A model generated the notes under the pieces. That model was not told where the DNA came from, made no database searches, and saw nothing but the letters and a program-made list of their open reading frames with translations. The position numbers and the translations under genes are program-made. Source: UBA2112 sp964488555 (lineage in GTDB: Bacteria; Patescibacteriota; Saccharimonadia; Saccharimonadales; Saccharimonadaceae). From it: a stretch of DNA of 64,000 nt. Position 1 is the stretch's first letter; each line of letters begins with the position of its first letter. Below, piece after piece: positions 48,988 through 57,337 of this stretch. The stretch lies in contig CAZAUF010000005.1 in NCBI GenBank assembly GCA_964488555.1, forward strand, positions 1 through 64,000. The letters run 5' to 3'.

Positions 48988-49370
48988 TGTCGACCAAGAA
49001 AGTCGAAACGGTCAGTTGGATCAACCGCTGGGGTGATCCCCGTCGAGAAGATTACTTCAATGGTCGTCACCCTCGATTAGCCAGAAAAGTTTTGGATATG
49101 TATGGGGTTGAGCGTCCTATAGATTTGCCATCTCAAACGCAAATTCCAGTTGATGAAATTGATGGGATAAAGGACGAAAATCTCAAGGAAGCTCTAGCTG
49201 CACAAAAGGAAGATCGCGAAACGGATGCAGTCTTTATTCATATACCGGTCGCATACATGCCGGGCCGTATTTTCAGTCACGGATGGCACATGCGTCGGAG
49301 AACTTTCAGAGAAAGCTTTGTTGAGAGCGAGAACGTAGAGTCGCAAGAAGATTCATCTCAAAACGAATAA
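48987..49370 (+). CDS. small protein between recA and recX, unknown
   Basis: 127 residues, started by the TAATG overlap with recA. It is soluble and basic, with 'SWINRWGDPRREDYFNGRHPRLARKVLDMYGVERPID' at the N-terminus, 'VFIHIPVAYMPGRIFSHGWHMRRR' in the middle and an acidic end (ENVESQEDSSQNE). No signal, helix or known motif was found. Coupled translation with recA and position before recX make a role in RecA function likely, for example as modulator. This is inferred from context only. Confidence 0.65.
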   Translation: MSTKKVETVSWINRWGDPRREDYFNGRHPRLARKVLDMYGVERPIDLPSQTQIPVDEIDGIKDENLKEALAAQKEDRETDAVFIHIPVAYMPGRIFSHGWHMRRRTFRESFVESENVESQEDSSQNE

Positions 49371-49371
49371 C

Positions 49372-50046
49372 GTGAAAATCACCGCACTGACCACTCAACA
49401 AAAAGACCAAAATCGCGTTAATGTGATGGTGGACGGCAAATTCCGATTTAGCTTGGATATTTTTCAGATTTCCGATCTTGGTATCAAGGTAGGGAGGGAG
49501 TATAGCGAGCAAGAACTTGCTGATTTAGAGACCGAAAGTCAGTTTGGCAAGCTGTACGCCAGAGCACTGGAATACTGCCTGATGCGACCGCACAGTGCCC
49601 GTGAGGTGCGCGACTATCTCTACCGCAAAACCATCAGCAGAAAATACCTGAAAAAAGGTTCATCCTTAAACAGGGGTAAAAAGTTGCAAAATGAGCTAGT
49701 GGAGCGACCGGGCGTGAGTCGGGCAGTGGCTGGTCGCGTGTACGACCGGTTGGTCGAAAAAGGGTATATAAACGACGAGAAATTCGCGCGGTTTTGGATA
49801 GAGAATCGTAATCTACGCAAGGGCACCAGTATGCGCAAGCTTCAGGCGGAACTAGCTGCAAAAGGCGTCGAGAGATCAATAGTCGAAAAGCTACTAGGTG
49901 AGTCAAGTCGTAGTGACATGAGCGAGCTGCAAAAAATTATCATCAAAAAACGCGCTCGTTATCCGGATGAACAAAAGTTTCTGCAATATCTTGCTCGTCA
50001 AGGCTTTTCCTATGATGACATTAGGCACGCACTCGCTGATGATTAA
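49372..50046 (+). CDS. recX: RecA regulator RecX
   Basis: 224 residues from GTG at 49372, one base after the previous stop, with no ribosome site, so it is translated by coupling. The RecX repeats are present: 'ALEYCLMRPHSAREVRDYLYRK', 'VYDRLVEKGYINDEKFARFWIENRNLRKGTSMRKLQAELAAKGV' and 'FLQYLARQGFSYDDIRHAL'. RecX inhibits or remodels RecA filaments. The N-terminal 60 residues are an extension seen in some RecX. The stop overlaps the convergent PRC-barrel gene in a TTAA. Confidence 0.85.
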   Translation: MKITALTTQQKDQNRVNVMVDGKFRFSLDIFQISDLGIKVGREYSEQELADLETESQFGKLYARALEYCLMRPHSAREVRDYLYRKTISRKYLKKGSSLNRGKKLQNELVERPGVSRAVAGRVYDRLVEKGYINDEKFARFWIENRNLRKGTSMRKLQAELAAKGVERSIVEKLLGESSRSDMSELQKIIIKKRARYPDEQKFLQYLARQGFSYDDIRHALADD

Positions 50047-50630
50047 TGGTCGTCGGATTCGATGTGGGCGGTTTCTGGTTGCGGTGTGGTCTGACGGAAC
50101 GGATTGACATAATGACGGCTCGCGCCTGCTGCCACTGTGTCTTTGACTCGACCAGACTTGATGACAATTGAAGTATCGTTAACCTCGACAATTTGACCAC
50201 GATGAACGAGTAACTCGTCGTCATTGAAGCTTTTGAGAAGCGGTTTTTTGACGACTAATTGCTGGATGACAAAGCTGTCGATATCGATGACGTAATCACT
50301 GACTTTACCGATTTTTTTCTTGTGGTCATCGATAACCTGTTTGCCAATGAGTTCATAAGCCATCTCATAAATATGTTTATCAGATATGATATCGTCAGGC
50401 TCCAGAAATTCATCGCTACTATCGATAATCATGCCTAAACTGCCCATCTCACGGATGTCGATGGTTCGCAAGTATGACGGATCGTGATCAAGGTGTGGGC
50501 CCGCGACACGGTATGCGATGATTGTAAGATTGTGCGGATTGACAACAGCGACGCTCGTAACAGCCAGCTCCTTGCCGGTTTGCAGGCTCATGACAGGTGT
50601 CCCAATCAATTCAGATCCGCTAACTAACAT
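50043..50630 (-). CDS. PRC-barrel domain protein
   Basis: 195 residues. Two PRC-barrel-like units (about 8-75 and 85-155): 'IGTPVMSLQTGKELAVTSVAVVNPH' and 'IGKQVIDDHKKKIGKVSDYVIDIDSFVIQQLVV'. Such domains are found in photosynthetic reaction-centre H subunits and RimM and often act in RNA or protein binding. The C-terminus is polar, His/Asp-rich. TATACT (50637-50642 on +) is 6 bases before the start, with a TTGTTG candidate -35 16 bases further upstream. The function is unknown. Confidence 0.75.
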   Translation of the reverse strand: MLVSGSELIGTPVMSLQTGKELAVTSVAVVNPHNLTIIAYRVAGPHLDHDPSYLRTIDIREMGSLGMIIDSSDEFLEPDDIISDKHIYEMAYELIGKQVIDDHKKKIGKVSDYVIDIDSFVIQQLVVKKPLLKSFNDDELLVHRGQIVEVNDTSIVIKSGRVKDTVAAGASRHYVNPFRQTTPQPETAHIESDDH

Positions 50631-50636
50631 ATCTTC

Positions 50637-50642
50637 AGTATA
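50637..50642 (-). promoter_or_regulatory. -10 box of the PRC-barrel gene
   Basis: TATACT on the minus strand, 6 bases before the ATG at 50630, with TTGTTG 16 bases upstream of it. Confidence 0.5.
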
Positions 50643-50653
50643 CCGTGGTAGCT

Positions 50654-50938
50654 CTATTCAACAAACGGGTTAGGTCGCGCAGGAGGAAGGTTAATCGAGG
50701 TGTTCGCATTGGTGCTGTCATGAAGTTGTTTGATTTTGTCGATAGCCTCTTTGTTGAAATTACCAATAGTACTACTTGTGTTGCTGGACTCCGTATCGGT
50801 AGCGAGAGAAAAAACTTGATAGAGTGAGAGTGTAGCAACTGCGATTAGGATACCGACTATTGATATGAAGATGACAGGGTGATGATGTCCGAAGAATCGA
50901 CGTAAACTGTTGATAATCATGTATAGTTGTGGTGTCAT
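50654..50938 (-). CDS. small membrane protein at the end of the pilus operon
   Basis: 94 residues, overlapping pilO by 4 bases. One membrane helix (about 22-42, VIFISIVGILIAVATLSLYQVF) and a soluble exterior (SNTSSTIGNFNKEAIDKIKQL) ending Pro-rich (PPARPNPFVE). Its position after pilO matches the place of PilP or another periplasmic partner in other operons, but the sequence shows no PilP features. It is probably a fourth assembly subunit. Not recognised. Confidence 0.6.
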   Translation of the reverse strand: MTPQLYMIINSLRRFFGHHHPVIFISIVGILIAVATLSLYQVFSLATDTESSNTSSTIGNFNKEAIDKIKQLHDSTNANTSINLPPARPNPFVE

Positions 50939-51552
50939 CGTGTGTATACCTCAATTTGAATAGGGTTTACTCGAATGTCATGGTCCTTTTGATCTTTGAG
51001 GATAGAAACTCCCTTGACTTCCATCTTTGTGAGGTTTAGCTCGATGGCTCGGAGGAATTTCATGAACGACTTATATCTGACTGGGTTTTTAAGGCTGATA
51101 GAAACAGACGTGGTCTTAAGGCCCGGTACAGTAAGGGCGGCAGAAGCCTCGCTGTCGGCTGGCTGTGCTTGCCCGCCAGATGCAGACCCGTCAGCACTGT
51201 CAAACATGTAGCCAATAACAGTCACTCCAGCGTCACGCGCGTAAGCGTTGATGTCCTTCATGATTTGATTTTGATACTGATAAAACTGACTGTCGGCTAC
51301 GATGCTTTTTGCTCTCGTGACAGCTACTTCATTTTCCTGAAGTTCCTTCTCGAGTCGCTGGAGCGTCGCTATGTCTTCACTGCTGGCAGTAGCAGCGACA
51401 TTATCCGCGTTGATCTGTGCAGCATATTCGACCATACGCTCGTGGTAGAGCCAGAAGCCGACACTACAGACGATAAGGATTAATCCTATCATACAGAAGA
51501 GAACGAGTCTCAGTTTGGTCGGAGTCAATTTACGTACGTGTTTTTCAATCAT
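50935..51552 (-). CDS. pilO: type IV pilus assembly protein PilO-like
   Basis: 205 residues. A cytoplasmic start, one membrane helix (about 17-36) and a coiled-coil segment (about 50-85, 'EDIATLQRLEKELQENEVAVTRAKS') are followed by a ferredoxin-like domain with 'SVSISLKNPVRYKSFMKFLRAIELNLTKMEVKGVSI'. This is the PilO layout. PilO pairs with PilN on the exterior and aligns the machine. It overlaps both neighbours by 4 bases in the order pilN-pilO-small protein. Confidence 0.78.
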   Translation of the reverse strand: MIEKHVRKLTPTKLRLVLFCMIGLILIVCSVGFWLYHERMVEYAAQINADNVAATASSEDIATLQRLEKELQENEVAVTRAKSIVADSQFYQYQNQIMKDINAYARDAGVTVIGYMFDSADGSASGGQAQPADSEASAALTVPGLKTTSVSISLKNPVRYKSFMKFLRAIELNLTKMEVKGVSILKDQKDHDIRVNPIQIEVYTR

Positions 51553-52121
51553 TCTGCGGCCGTCCTGTCTAATTTTGCACTGATAGCTATAGTGATCGGA
51601 TACGGTACGGACGTGTCACTTTCTGATTCATTCATAGAAATGCTTTGAAAGTGAACATCGCTAAATATATCTGACTTTTCAAAATTGGTCTTTAACTGGT
51701 TTGCCGCGCTGTAGTCTTTGGCGCGGGCGGCGAACATAGTATCTTTGCCAAATGCACCGACGTTCAAGTTGAGGTTATCAAAAATGACCCCCTCGGGTAA
51801 GAGTTTGGTTATTGCGATGATGGCATTAGTATAGCTTATGCCGTTGTCGATGATTTTGTCGGCTATAGCGAGATTATTGCGGTATTCCTCAGCTTCTTTG
51901 CGGGTTTCACTGTAATCCTTTGCCTTCGAGTTGTTGTCAGTGGTCGCACTCAAAGCTTGTGATTGATTGTCGCGAAGAATCGCATAAAACAAGAGGCACA
52001 CAAGTGCCAAGAACAAGGCAGCACCAGCTGCCAACAGATTGTAGCGTAGCAGTATGACATTCATCCGGGCTGCTCGGATGTCGCGCTTGGTTTCGTCTGG
52101 CAAAAGATTGATCATTCCCAC
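51549..52121 (-). CDS. pilN: type IV pilus assembly protein PilN
   Basis: 190 residues. The conserved N-terminal 'INLLPDETKRDIRAARMN' binds the PilM groove, followed by a membrane helix (about 28-50) and a coiled coil (about 60-90) and a PilN ferredoxin-like domain (about 95-180: 'SYTNAIIAITKLLPEGVIFDNLNLNV'). It overlaps pilM by 10 bases and pilO by 4. PilN links cytoplasmic PilM to external PilO. Confidence 0.85.
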   Translation of the reverse strand: MGMINLLPDETKRDIRAARMNVILLRYNLLAAGAALFLALVCLLFYAILRDNQSQALSATTDNNSKAKDYSETRKEAEEYRNNLAIADKIIDNGISYTNAIIAITKLLPEGVIFDNLNLNVGAFGKDTMFAARAKDYSAANQLKTNFEKSDIFSDVHFQSISMNESESDTSVPYPITIAISAKLDRTAAE

Positions 52122-53164
52122 ATCGCTCCTTTCGGAACGTTGGCGAGTCCGGCAACACTGATATAACGTGAACGGAACTGCTTGGCTGGTTGCGGCAGTG
52201 CACCGAAGTCAAGCTCCTGCCATGGGTTTGCTGCGCGAGCAGGCATGACGAGTTCATTCGTGAAGAATTCGCCGATACCCGGCACGTTGCTACCGCTACC
52301 GACGATGAGCACTTGCTCAAGTCGACGGTCATTGCTGAGTCGTTCATTGTAGTAACGGATAACCTTGCGTGTTTCTGTGATGATAGCACGCAGGGATGGT
52401 CTGAGCGCGCTGGCGAGTTTAGCTTGTTTTGGTCCGGAGGATAGTCCGTTGAGTACTTTGAGCTGGTGAGCGTTTTCAAGTGTGACGCCTAGTTTTTTGG
52501 CGATGTCTAACGTAAACGTATTGCCGCCAGTTGCGATACCTCCGGTAATACGGACTGAACCGTCGAGGACAGCAATGTCAGTGTTGGCAGCACCGATATC
52601 GACGATGACGGTTGGCAAGTAGCCCTCCTCGGTCGATTTGAGGACGCGTGCTACAGCATTGATAGCTGGCTCGATCATGGCTACTGTCAGACCAACTGAT
52701 TCACAGGCAGCAAGTGCCGTATCAACCAGTTTGCGCGGGACAGCACTCATGATGACGGTGATAACGTCGTTGTTACGTTCGATGACGTCGTAGTCGACAT
52801 AGAGTAGTGAGATAGGTAGAGGAATGTACTGACCAACCTCTATGGCGACAGCTTCTTTGAGTGTACGCTCTGCCGAAGCGGGGACGGTAAATGTACGTGA
52901 AAACGTGCGAGCCGTGGGAATACCTAAAACCACTTGGTCGCTGACTAAATTGCCAACGAGTTTTTTCTGCAAAAGTACTTGCAAACTAGTCAGTAGGTAG
53001 TTGCCTTCGCCATCGAGTGCCTTTTTGATCTGTAGCGGGTCGAGATCGGTCGCGCCGTAACCGGTGACGAACTGGCGTTTAATATCAATGGACATTATTT
53101 TCATGTCCGTACTGCTGATGTCGAGACCGATGAGAGGTTTGTCTTTGAAGAATAGTTTCGTCAT
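52112..53164 (-). CDS. pilM: type IV pilus assembly protein PilM
   Basis: 350 residues from ATG at 53164 (MTKLFFKDKPLIGLDISS). An earlier in-frame start at 53200 overlaps a TACAAT box and is rejected. The actin-like fold of PilM is visible: 'LIGLDISSTDMKIMSI', 'VVLGIPTARTFSRTFTVP', 'LPTVIVDIGAANTDIAVLDG' (phosphate 2) and 'RLEQVLIVGSGSNVPGI' (adenosine). It binds ATP and the PilN N-terminus at the inner face. The gap to pilC is 60 bases, the largest in the operon, so an internal promoter is possible. Confidence 0.9.
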   Translation of the reverse strand: MTKLFFKDKPLIGLDISSTDMKIMSIDIKRQFVTGYGATDLDPLQIKKALDGEGNYLLTSLQVLLQKKLVGNLVSDQVVLGIPTARTFSRTFTVPASAERTLKEAVAIEVGQYIPLPISLLYVDYDVIERNNDVITVIMSAVPRKLVDTALAACESVGLTVAMIEPAINAVARVLKSTEEGYLPTVIVDIGAANTDIAVLDGSVRITGGIATGGNTFTLDIAKKLGVTLENAHQLKVLNGLSSGPKQAKLASALRPSLRAIITETRKVIRYYNERLSNDRRLEQVLIVGSGSNVPGIGEFFTNELVMPARAANPWQELDFGALPQPAKQFRSRYISVAGLANVPKGAMWE

Positions 53165-53224
53165 GATGCCCACGCGGTTTTCCGGTGTTAATTGTATCAC
53201 GCCAACACCGCTTATGGCTACCCT

Positions 53225-54448
53225 TTACTCAATCTGATTGGCAAGTCCGGTGATCGGTCCAAGGACGCTGGCCGCAATCAGACCGACAGCACTACCCATG
53301 ATGACAATCATGACTGGTTCGATGATTGAGCTGATGCTGCTAATAGCAGTGTCGACTTCTTCTTCGTAAAACTCAGCAACCTTTACGAGCACAACGTCGG
53401 TCTGTCCGGTTTCTTCACCGACAGCGAGCATCTGTGACACGATGGCCGGGTAGAGCCCATCATCTTCGAGGACGCGTGACAATTGCTCACCATTTTTGAC
53501 CTTGTCGACGGCGTTGAGGAGCGACTCCTCGTACACTGCGTTACCGAGGGCGTGCGCGGTGACGGTCATCGTCTCGATAATCGATACGCCAGCACCGGAA
53601 AGTGCCGAAAACGTACGGGCGAACCTGGCGACGATGACTTTGCGGATAATGCCGTTGACCGCCGGCGTGCGCAGTGCGATGGTATGGAATAGCTTGCGAC
53701 CGGGGGGAGTCCTGATATATCGAACAAGACCGATGATGGCACCAATCATGCCTATGATGACAAAAACGCCATACGAAAGCAGGAAGGAGCTGATACCAAG
53801 CATAAATTGGGTAAGAGGGGGCAGCTCGGCATCATCGCCAGCAATCTGCTTGATAATATCGCCAATCTGAGGGATGACAAACATCATGAGTCCGAAAAAG
53901 GCGAGTATAGTGATGACCAGCAGAACCATCGGATATGTCATGGCACCTTTGACCTTTTTGCGGATGGTCGCGTTTTTTTCCTGCTGGATGGCAAGGCGCT
54001 TTAGGATTTCATCCAGAATACCTGCGGTTTCACCTGCTCGAACCATATTGATGTAGACATCGCTGAATGTCCGCGGATATTTGGCAAGCGCATCACCGAG
54101 TGCCGCGCCGCCCTCCACGTCTTTGATGACATTGACCAGGATGTTTTTAAGTGCACTGCTTTCGCTATGCTGCTCGAGTGAATTGAGCGATCGGAGCAAG
54201 GGCACGCCTGCGCTGACCATGGCACTAAGCTGACGCGTGAAAATCACAAGGTCGTCGGACTTGACTTTGTTGGAATTAAAAAATTTTCCAAGGGTCGGTG
54301 ATGATTTTTTGGCATTGGTAATGCTGAGCGGACGAAGGTTCTGCTTTTTGAGTGCCTCCATGACCACTGTCTCGTCAGTGGCTTCAAGTGTCCCTTTGGT
54401 GATTTTGCTCGTCACATCGGACGTGGCTACGTATTCAAATGTCGGCAT
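53225..54448 (-). CDS. pilC: type IV pilus inner-membrane platform protein PilC
   Basis: 407 residues. An N-terminal helical domain 'TLEATDETVVMEALKKQNLRPLSI' is followed by two T2SF/PilC helical repeats (about 70-190 and 270-395; 'FTRQLSAMVSAGVPLLRSLNSLEQ' and 'FARTFSALSGAGVSIIETMTVTAH'), with three membrane helices. PilC is the platform on which the pilin is inserted and interacts with PilB. It lies 6 bases after pilB. Complete. Confidence 0.95.
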   Translation of the reverse strand: MPTFEYVATSDVTSKITKGTLEATDETVVMEALKKQNLRPLSITNAKKSSPTLGKFFNSNKVKSDDLVIFTRQLSAMVSAGVPLLRSLNSLEQHSESSALKNILVNVIKDVEGGAALGDALAKYPRTFSDVYINMVRAGETAGILDEILKRLAIQQEKNATIRKKVKGAMTYPMVLLVITILAFFGLMMFVIPQIGDIIKQIAGDDAELPPLTQFMLGISSFLLSYGVFVIIGMIGAIIGLVRYIRTPPGRKLFHTIALRTPAVNGIIRKVIVARFARTFSALSGAGVSIIETMTVTAHALGNAVYEESLLNAVDKVKNGEQLSRVLEDDGLYPAIVSQMLAVGEETGQTDVVLVKVAEFYEEEVDTAISSISSIIEPVMIVIMGSAVGLIAASVLGPITGLANQIE

Positions 54449-54454
54449 GGCGGT

Positions 54455-56239
54455 TTATTCTTTCGTGACCCTCAGTACTTCTTCAATGGTCGTCTCGCCG
54501 CGCAATGCTTTGATCAGACCGTCTGCTTGCATGGTTATCATACCATCTGCGATAGCCTGCGCTTGCAATTGAGCACTCGTGGCGTTTGCGGTAATGAGTT
54601 TTTGGATGGACGGAGTGTTGTTGAGCACTTCATAGATACCGATACGGCCCTTAAACCCATCGTGTTTGCCCGTTTCGTTTTCGAATTCGCCGGGTTTGTA
54701 GAGTACATTGATACCGTTTGGATCGGTGCTCAGAGGCGCGTTGCCGCCTACGCCAGCTGCAGCCGCTTGTTTTTCGAGCTCGTGGATATAGCGAAAATCC
54801 TGGTCTGGACGCAAATTGAACATATGGACGATAGCGTCTTTTTCCTCCTCGGTCGGCTGATAGGGTCGTCTGGTTTCTTTGTCGAGACGACGCACCAAAC
54901 GCTGACCGACGATGGCACGGACGGTACTCGCGATGAGAAACGGCTCGATGTCCATATCGAGTAAACGAGGCAGAGCGGTCGCGGCGTTGTTGGTGTGCAG
55001 CGTACTGAAAACCAAGTGACCGGTCAGAGCTGCTTGCACCGCTAGATTGGCTGTTTCGGTGTCGCGGATCTCACCGACCATGATGATGTTCGGGTCTTGA
55101 CGCAGCAATGCACGCAGACCGTGCGCAAAGGTCATGCCAGCAGCATCGTTCGTTTGGGTTTGGTTGACGCCTGAGATACGGTATTCGACCGGGTCTTCAA
55201 TGGTGCTGATGTTGACGTCAGGACGGTTCAATTGTGAGAGCGCGCTAAACAAGCTGGTTGATTTACCGCTACCGGTCGGTCCCGTTACCAAGACCATGCC
55301 GTGGGGTTCGCTGATAGCTTCAGTGATTGATTCCATAGAGTGTCCCCAGTAGCCGAGCTCATCCAAGCCAACGGCTTGATTGGACTCATCGAGGATACGC
55401 ATGACAATCTTTTCGCCGTCGGTGATGGGAAGCGTGCTGACACGAAGAGCATATTGCTTACCCGCCACAGTCACCTTGAAGCGGCCGTCTTGCGGGACAC
55501 GACGCTCGTCAATTTTGAGATTGGAAAGGATTTTGATACGGCTGATAAGAGCGGCATGGACATTACGCGGTAACCGGTTTACCTCCTTGAGGACGCCGTC
55601 GATACGATAGCGGATCTGGACGTAATCTTCACGCGGCTCAATGTGGATATCACTGGCGTTACTACGGATAGCGTACTCGAGGAGTAGGTTAATAGTTTGA
55701 GCGATGGGGGAGTTTTCGCTAACGTCCTCATCGCTGACCTTTTCTTCTTGCGGTTCGTCTTCTTCACGTTGAATATCGATAACATCTGAGAGTTCTTTGT
55801 CGACGTTGCTGCGGTAGTTTTCCAGTGCTGCCTGGATGTTGGCGTGCGGTGCAATATACGTCCGGACATTCTCGCCGATTTGTTTCTGGATGAAGTCGAC
55901 AGCCTGTACGTCATCGGGATCTTCCATGGCAAGATGTTGCATACCATCAGGGTCCACCTTGAATAAGACTGCGTTGTATTGACGGGCAATGCGTTCAGGG
56001 ATCTTATTCAGGATGTCAGAAGGTATATCCTTGGCGTCAATTTCGATGTAGGGGAGGCCGCTATATTCAGCAAACAGCTTTGTCAGATCGGCATCTTCAA
56101 ACATCTTCTTGTCGAGTGCCACCTGATACATTGGCTTACGCAAACGAGAGCTCTCATTTTTGAGGGCTGCAATATCACTTTTGGTAAAGCGTTTACTCTG
56201 CGTGAGCAGCTTCTCCAATGTCCCATCCGATATATGCAT
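54455..56239 (-). CDS. pilB: type IV pilus extension ATPase PilB
   Basis: 594 residues. The N-terminal MshEN-like domain (about 30-150: 'LFAEYSGLPYIEID') is followed by the secretion ATPase (about 190-590) with 'GMVLVTGPTGSGKST' (Walker A), 'DPNIIMVGEIRDTETANLAVQAALTGHLVFSTLHTNNAA' (Walker B and His box). The zinc-binding tetra-cysteine motif (two CxxC pairs) normally found between the His box and 'KGRIGIYEVL' is absent, replaced by polar residues. PilB powers pilus extension. Possible -10 TACAAT about 13 bases before the start. Confidence 0.93.
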   Translation of the reverse strand: MHISDGTLEKLLTQSKRFTKSDIAALKNESSRLRKPMYQVALDKKMFEDADLTKLFAEYSGLPYIEIDAKDIPSDILNKIPERIARQYNAVLFKVDPDGMQHLAMEDPDDVQAVDFIQKQIGENVRTYIAPHANIQAALENYRSNVDKELSDVIDIQREEDEPQEEKVSDEDVSENSPIAQTINLLLEYAIRSNASDIHIEPREDYVQIRYRIDGVLKEVNRLPRNVHAALISRIKILSNLKIDERRVPQDGRFKVTVAGKQYALRVSTLPITDGEKIVMRILDESNQAVGLDELGYWGHSMESITEAISEPHGMVLVTGPTGSGKSTSLFSALSQLNRPDVNISTIEDPVEYRISGVNQTQTNDAAGMTFAHGLRALLRQDPNIIMVGEIRDTETANLAVQAALTGHLVFSTLHTNNAATALPRLLDMDIEPFLIASTVRAIVGQRLVRRLDKETRRPYQPTEEEKDAIVHMFNLRPDQDFRYIHELEKQAAAAGVGGNAPLSTDPNGINVLYKPGEFENETGKHDGFKGRIGIYEVLNNTPSIQKLITANATSAQLQAQAIADGMITMQADGLIKALRGETTIEEVLRVTKE

Positions 56240-56343
56240 AATGCTCGTTCTTATTGTAAAGGAACAGATGATAAAATGCCAGAGCCTTACCAGGATAAGA
56301 CGCGAACTTGTTGGTTCGAGTTCTAACAGAGAGCAGAGTAAGC

Positions 56344-56349
56344 TATAAT
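56344..56349 (+). promoter_or_regulatory. -10 box of tsaE, overlapping the annotated-looking ATG
   Basis: TATAAT spans the first apparent ATG (56348), so that codon is probably upstream of the transcript. GTG at 56357 lies 7 bases after the box, matching the spacing of the other leaderless genes. Confidence 0.6.
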
Positions 56350-56356
56350 GACATCA

Positions 56357-56809
56357 GTGACAGAGGTAACTAGTGACAAAAGTATGCAGGAAGTCGGCGA
56401 ACGCCTAGGGCGTCTGTTTGCTGGTGGTGAGGTGGTTGAGCTCGTGGGTGACGTCGGTGCAGGCAAAACGACACTGGTGCGGGGCATTGCGCGCGGCATG
56501 GGGGTTGATGAGACAGTACAGAGTCCCAGCTTTACGATTAGCCGGGTTTACGACGCTGCGGGCGGGCGACGGCTGGTGCACTATGATTTCTATCGCTTGA
56601 CCGACCCCGGTATTATGCGTGATGAGCTTGCCGAGACGATAAGCGACGATGCCGCCAGTGTGGTTATCGAATGGGCCGACACTGTGGAGCAAACACTGCC
56701 AGAAGACCGGCTGACAATTGTTATCACTAGCACTGGTGAAGGCACGCGTCAGCTCGAGTTTCGGTCAGGCGGTGACAAAAGTGCGAAGCTCATGGAGGCG
56801 GTGGCATGA
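56357..56809 (+). CDS. tsaE: tRNA threonylcarbamoyladenosine ATPase TsaE
   Basis: 150 residues if started at GTG 56357, chosen by the -10 box; ATG 56348 would add three. 'VVELVGDVGAGKTTLVRGIARGMG' (Walker A) and 'SPSFTISRVY', 'HYDFYRL', 'VVIEWADTVE' are TsaE hallmarks. It works with TsaB and TsaD to make t6A37 in tRNAs that decode ANN codons. It overlaps tsaB by 4 bases (ATGA). TsaD is not in the window. Confidence 0.93.
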   Translation: MTEVTSDKSMQEVGERLGRLFAGGEVVELVGDVGAGKTTLVRGIARGMGVDETVQSPSFTISRVYDAAGGRRLVHYDFYRLTDPGIMRDELAETISDDAASVVIEWADTVEQTLPEDRLTIVITSTGEGTRQLEFRSGGDKSAKLMEAVA

Positions 56810-57192
56810 TTTTACTGTGCGATACGTCTACACCGGTGTGTCGACTGACGCTTATCGATGGTGATGTACGTGTGGAACGCGAGTGGCAGGCGGATCGTCA
56901 ACTGGCAAGAGGTATGCTGGGTTGGCTGAACGAGCAGCTGGCAGAGCAAAACAAGACATGGCAGGATGTAGTGGCAATTGGTGCGTTTTCTGGGCCGGGC
57001 AGTTTTACTGGTTTGAGAATCGGGTTGACAATACTAAATACACTAGCCGACAGCTTAGATATACCTATTGTCGGCGTGACGGGCCATGATTGGCAGGCGA
57101 CAGCACTCGTGCGACTGAAACAGGGTGAAAATGATCGTATTGCCCTACCCTTTTATAGTTCTGATGCGCATATTACAACACCACGGAAATAA
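56806..57192 (+). CDS. tsaB: tRNA threonylcarbamoyladenosine protein TsaB, short form
   Basis: 128 residues; most TsaB are about 220, so this is the N-terminal actin-like half alone with a short end. 'MILLCDTSTPVCRLTLID' (phosphate 1), 'AIGAFSGPGSFTGLRIGLTILNTLADSLDIPIVGV' (TsaB signature) are clear. The end 'LPFYSSDAHITTPRK' is like the usual C-terminus of the family, so the protein is compact rather than broken. The partner of TsaD for t6A synthesis. Coupled to tsaE. Confidence 0.88.
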   Translation: MILLCDTSTPVCRLTLIDGDVRVEREWQADRQLARGMLGWLNEQLAEQNKTWQDVVAIGAFSGPGSFTGLRIGLTILNTLADSLDIPIVGVTGHDWQATALVRLKQGENDRIALPFYSSDAHITTPRK

Positions 57193-57194
57193 CC

Positions 57195-57223
57195 TTGCCG
57201 GGGTCTATGCGAGACGCTACAAT
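57195..57223 (+). promoter_or_regulatory. promoter of rny
   Basis: TTGCCG (57195-57200), 17 bases, TACAAT (57218-57223). Predicted leader of about 108 bases before ATG 57338, with a GTTCGCC/GGCGAGC pairing and an AGGAAGG ribosome site. Confidence 0.6.
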
Positions 57224-57337
57224 ATGTATAGTTTGTAAACGAACAAGCTCTGATAATTACTGAAAACATGGCGTTCGCCCCCGATACTACGACTGATACT
57301 CAGAGAAACCGGCGAGCGGACCCAGGAAGGATACACG

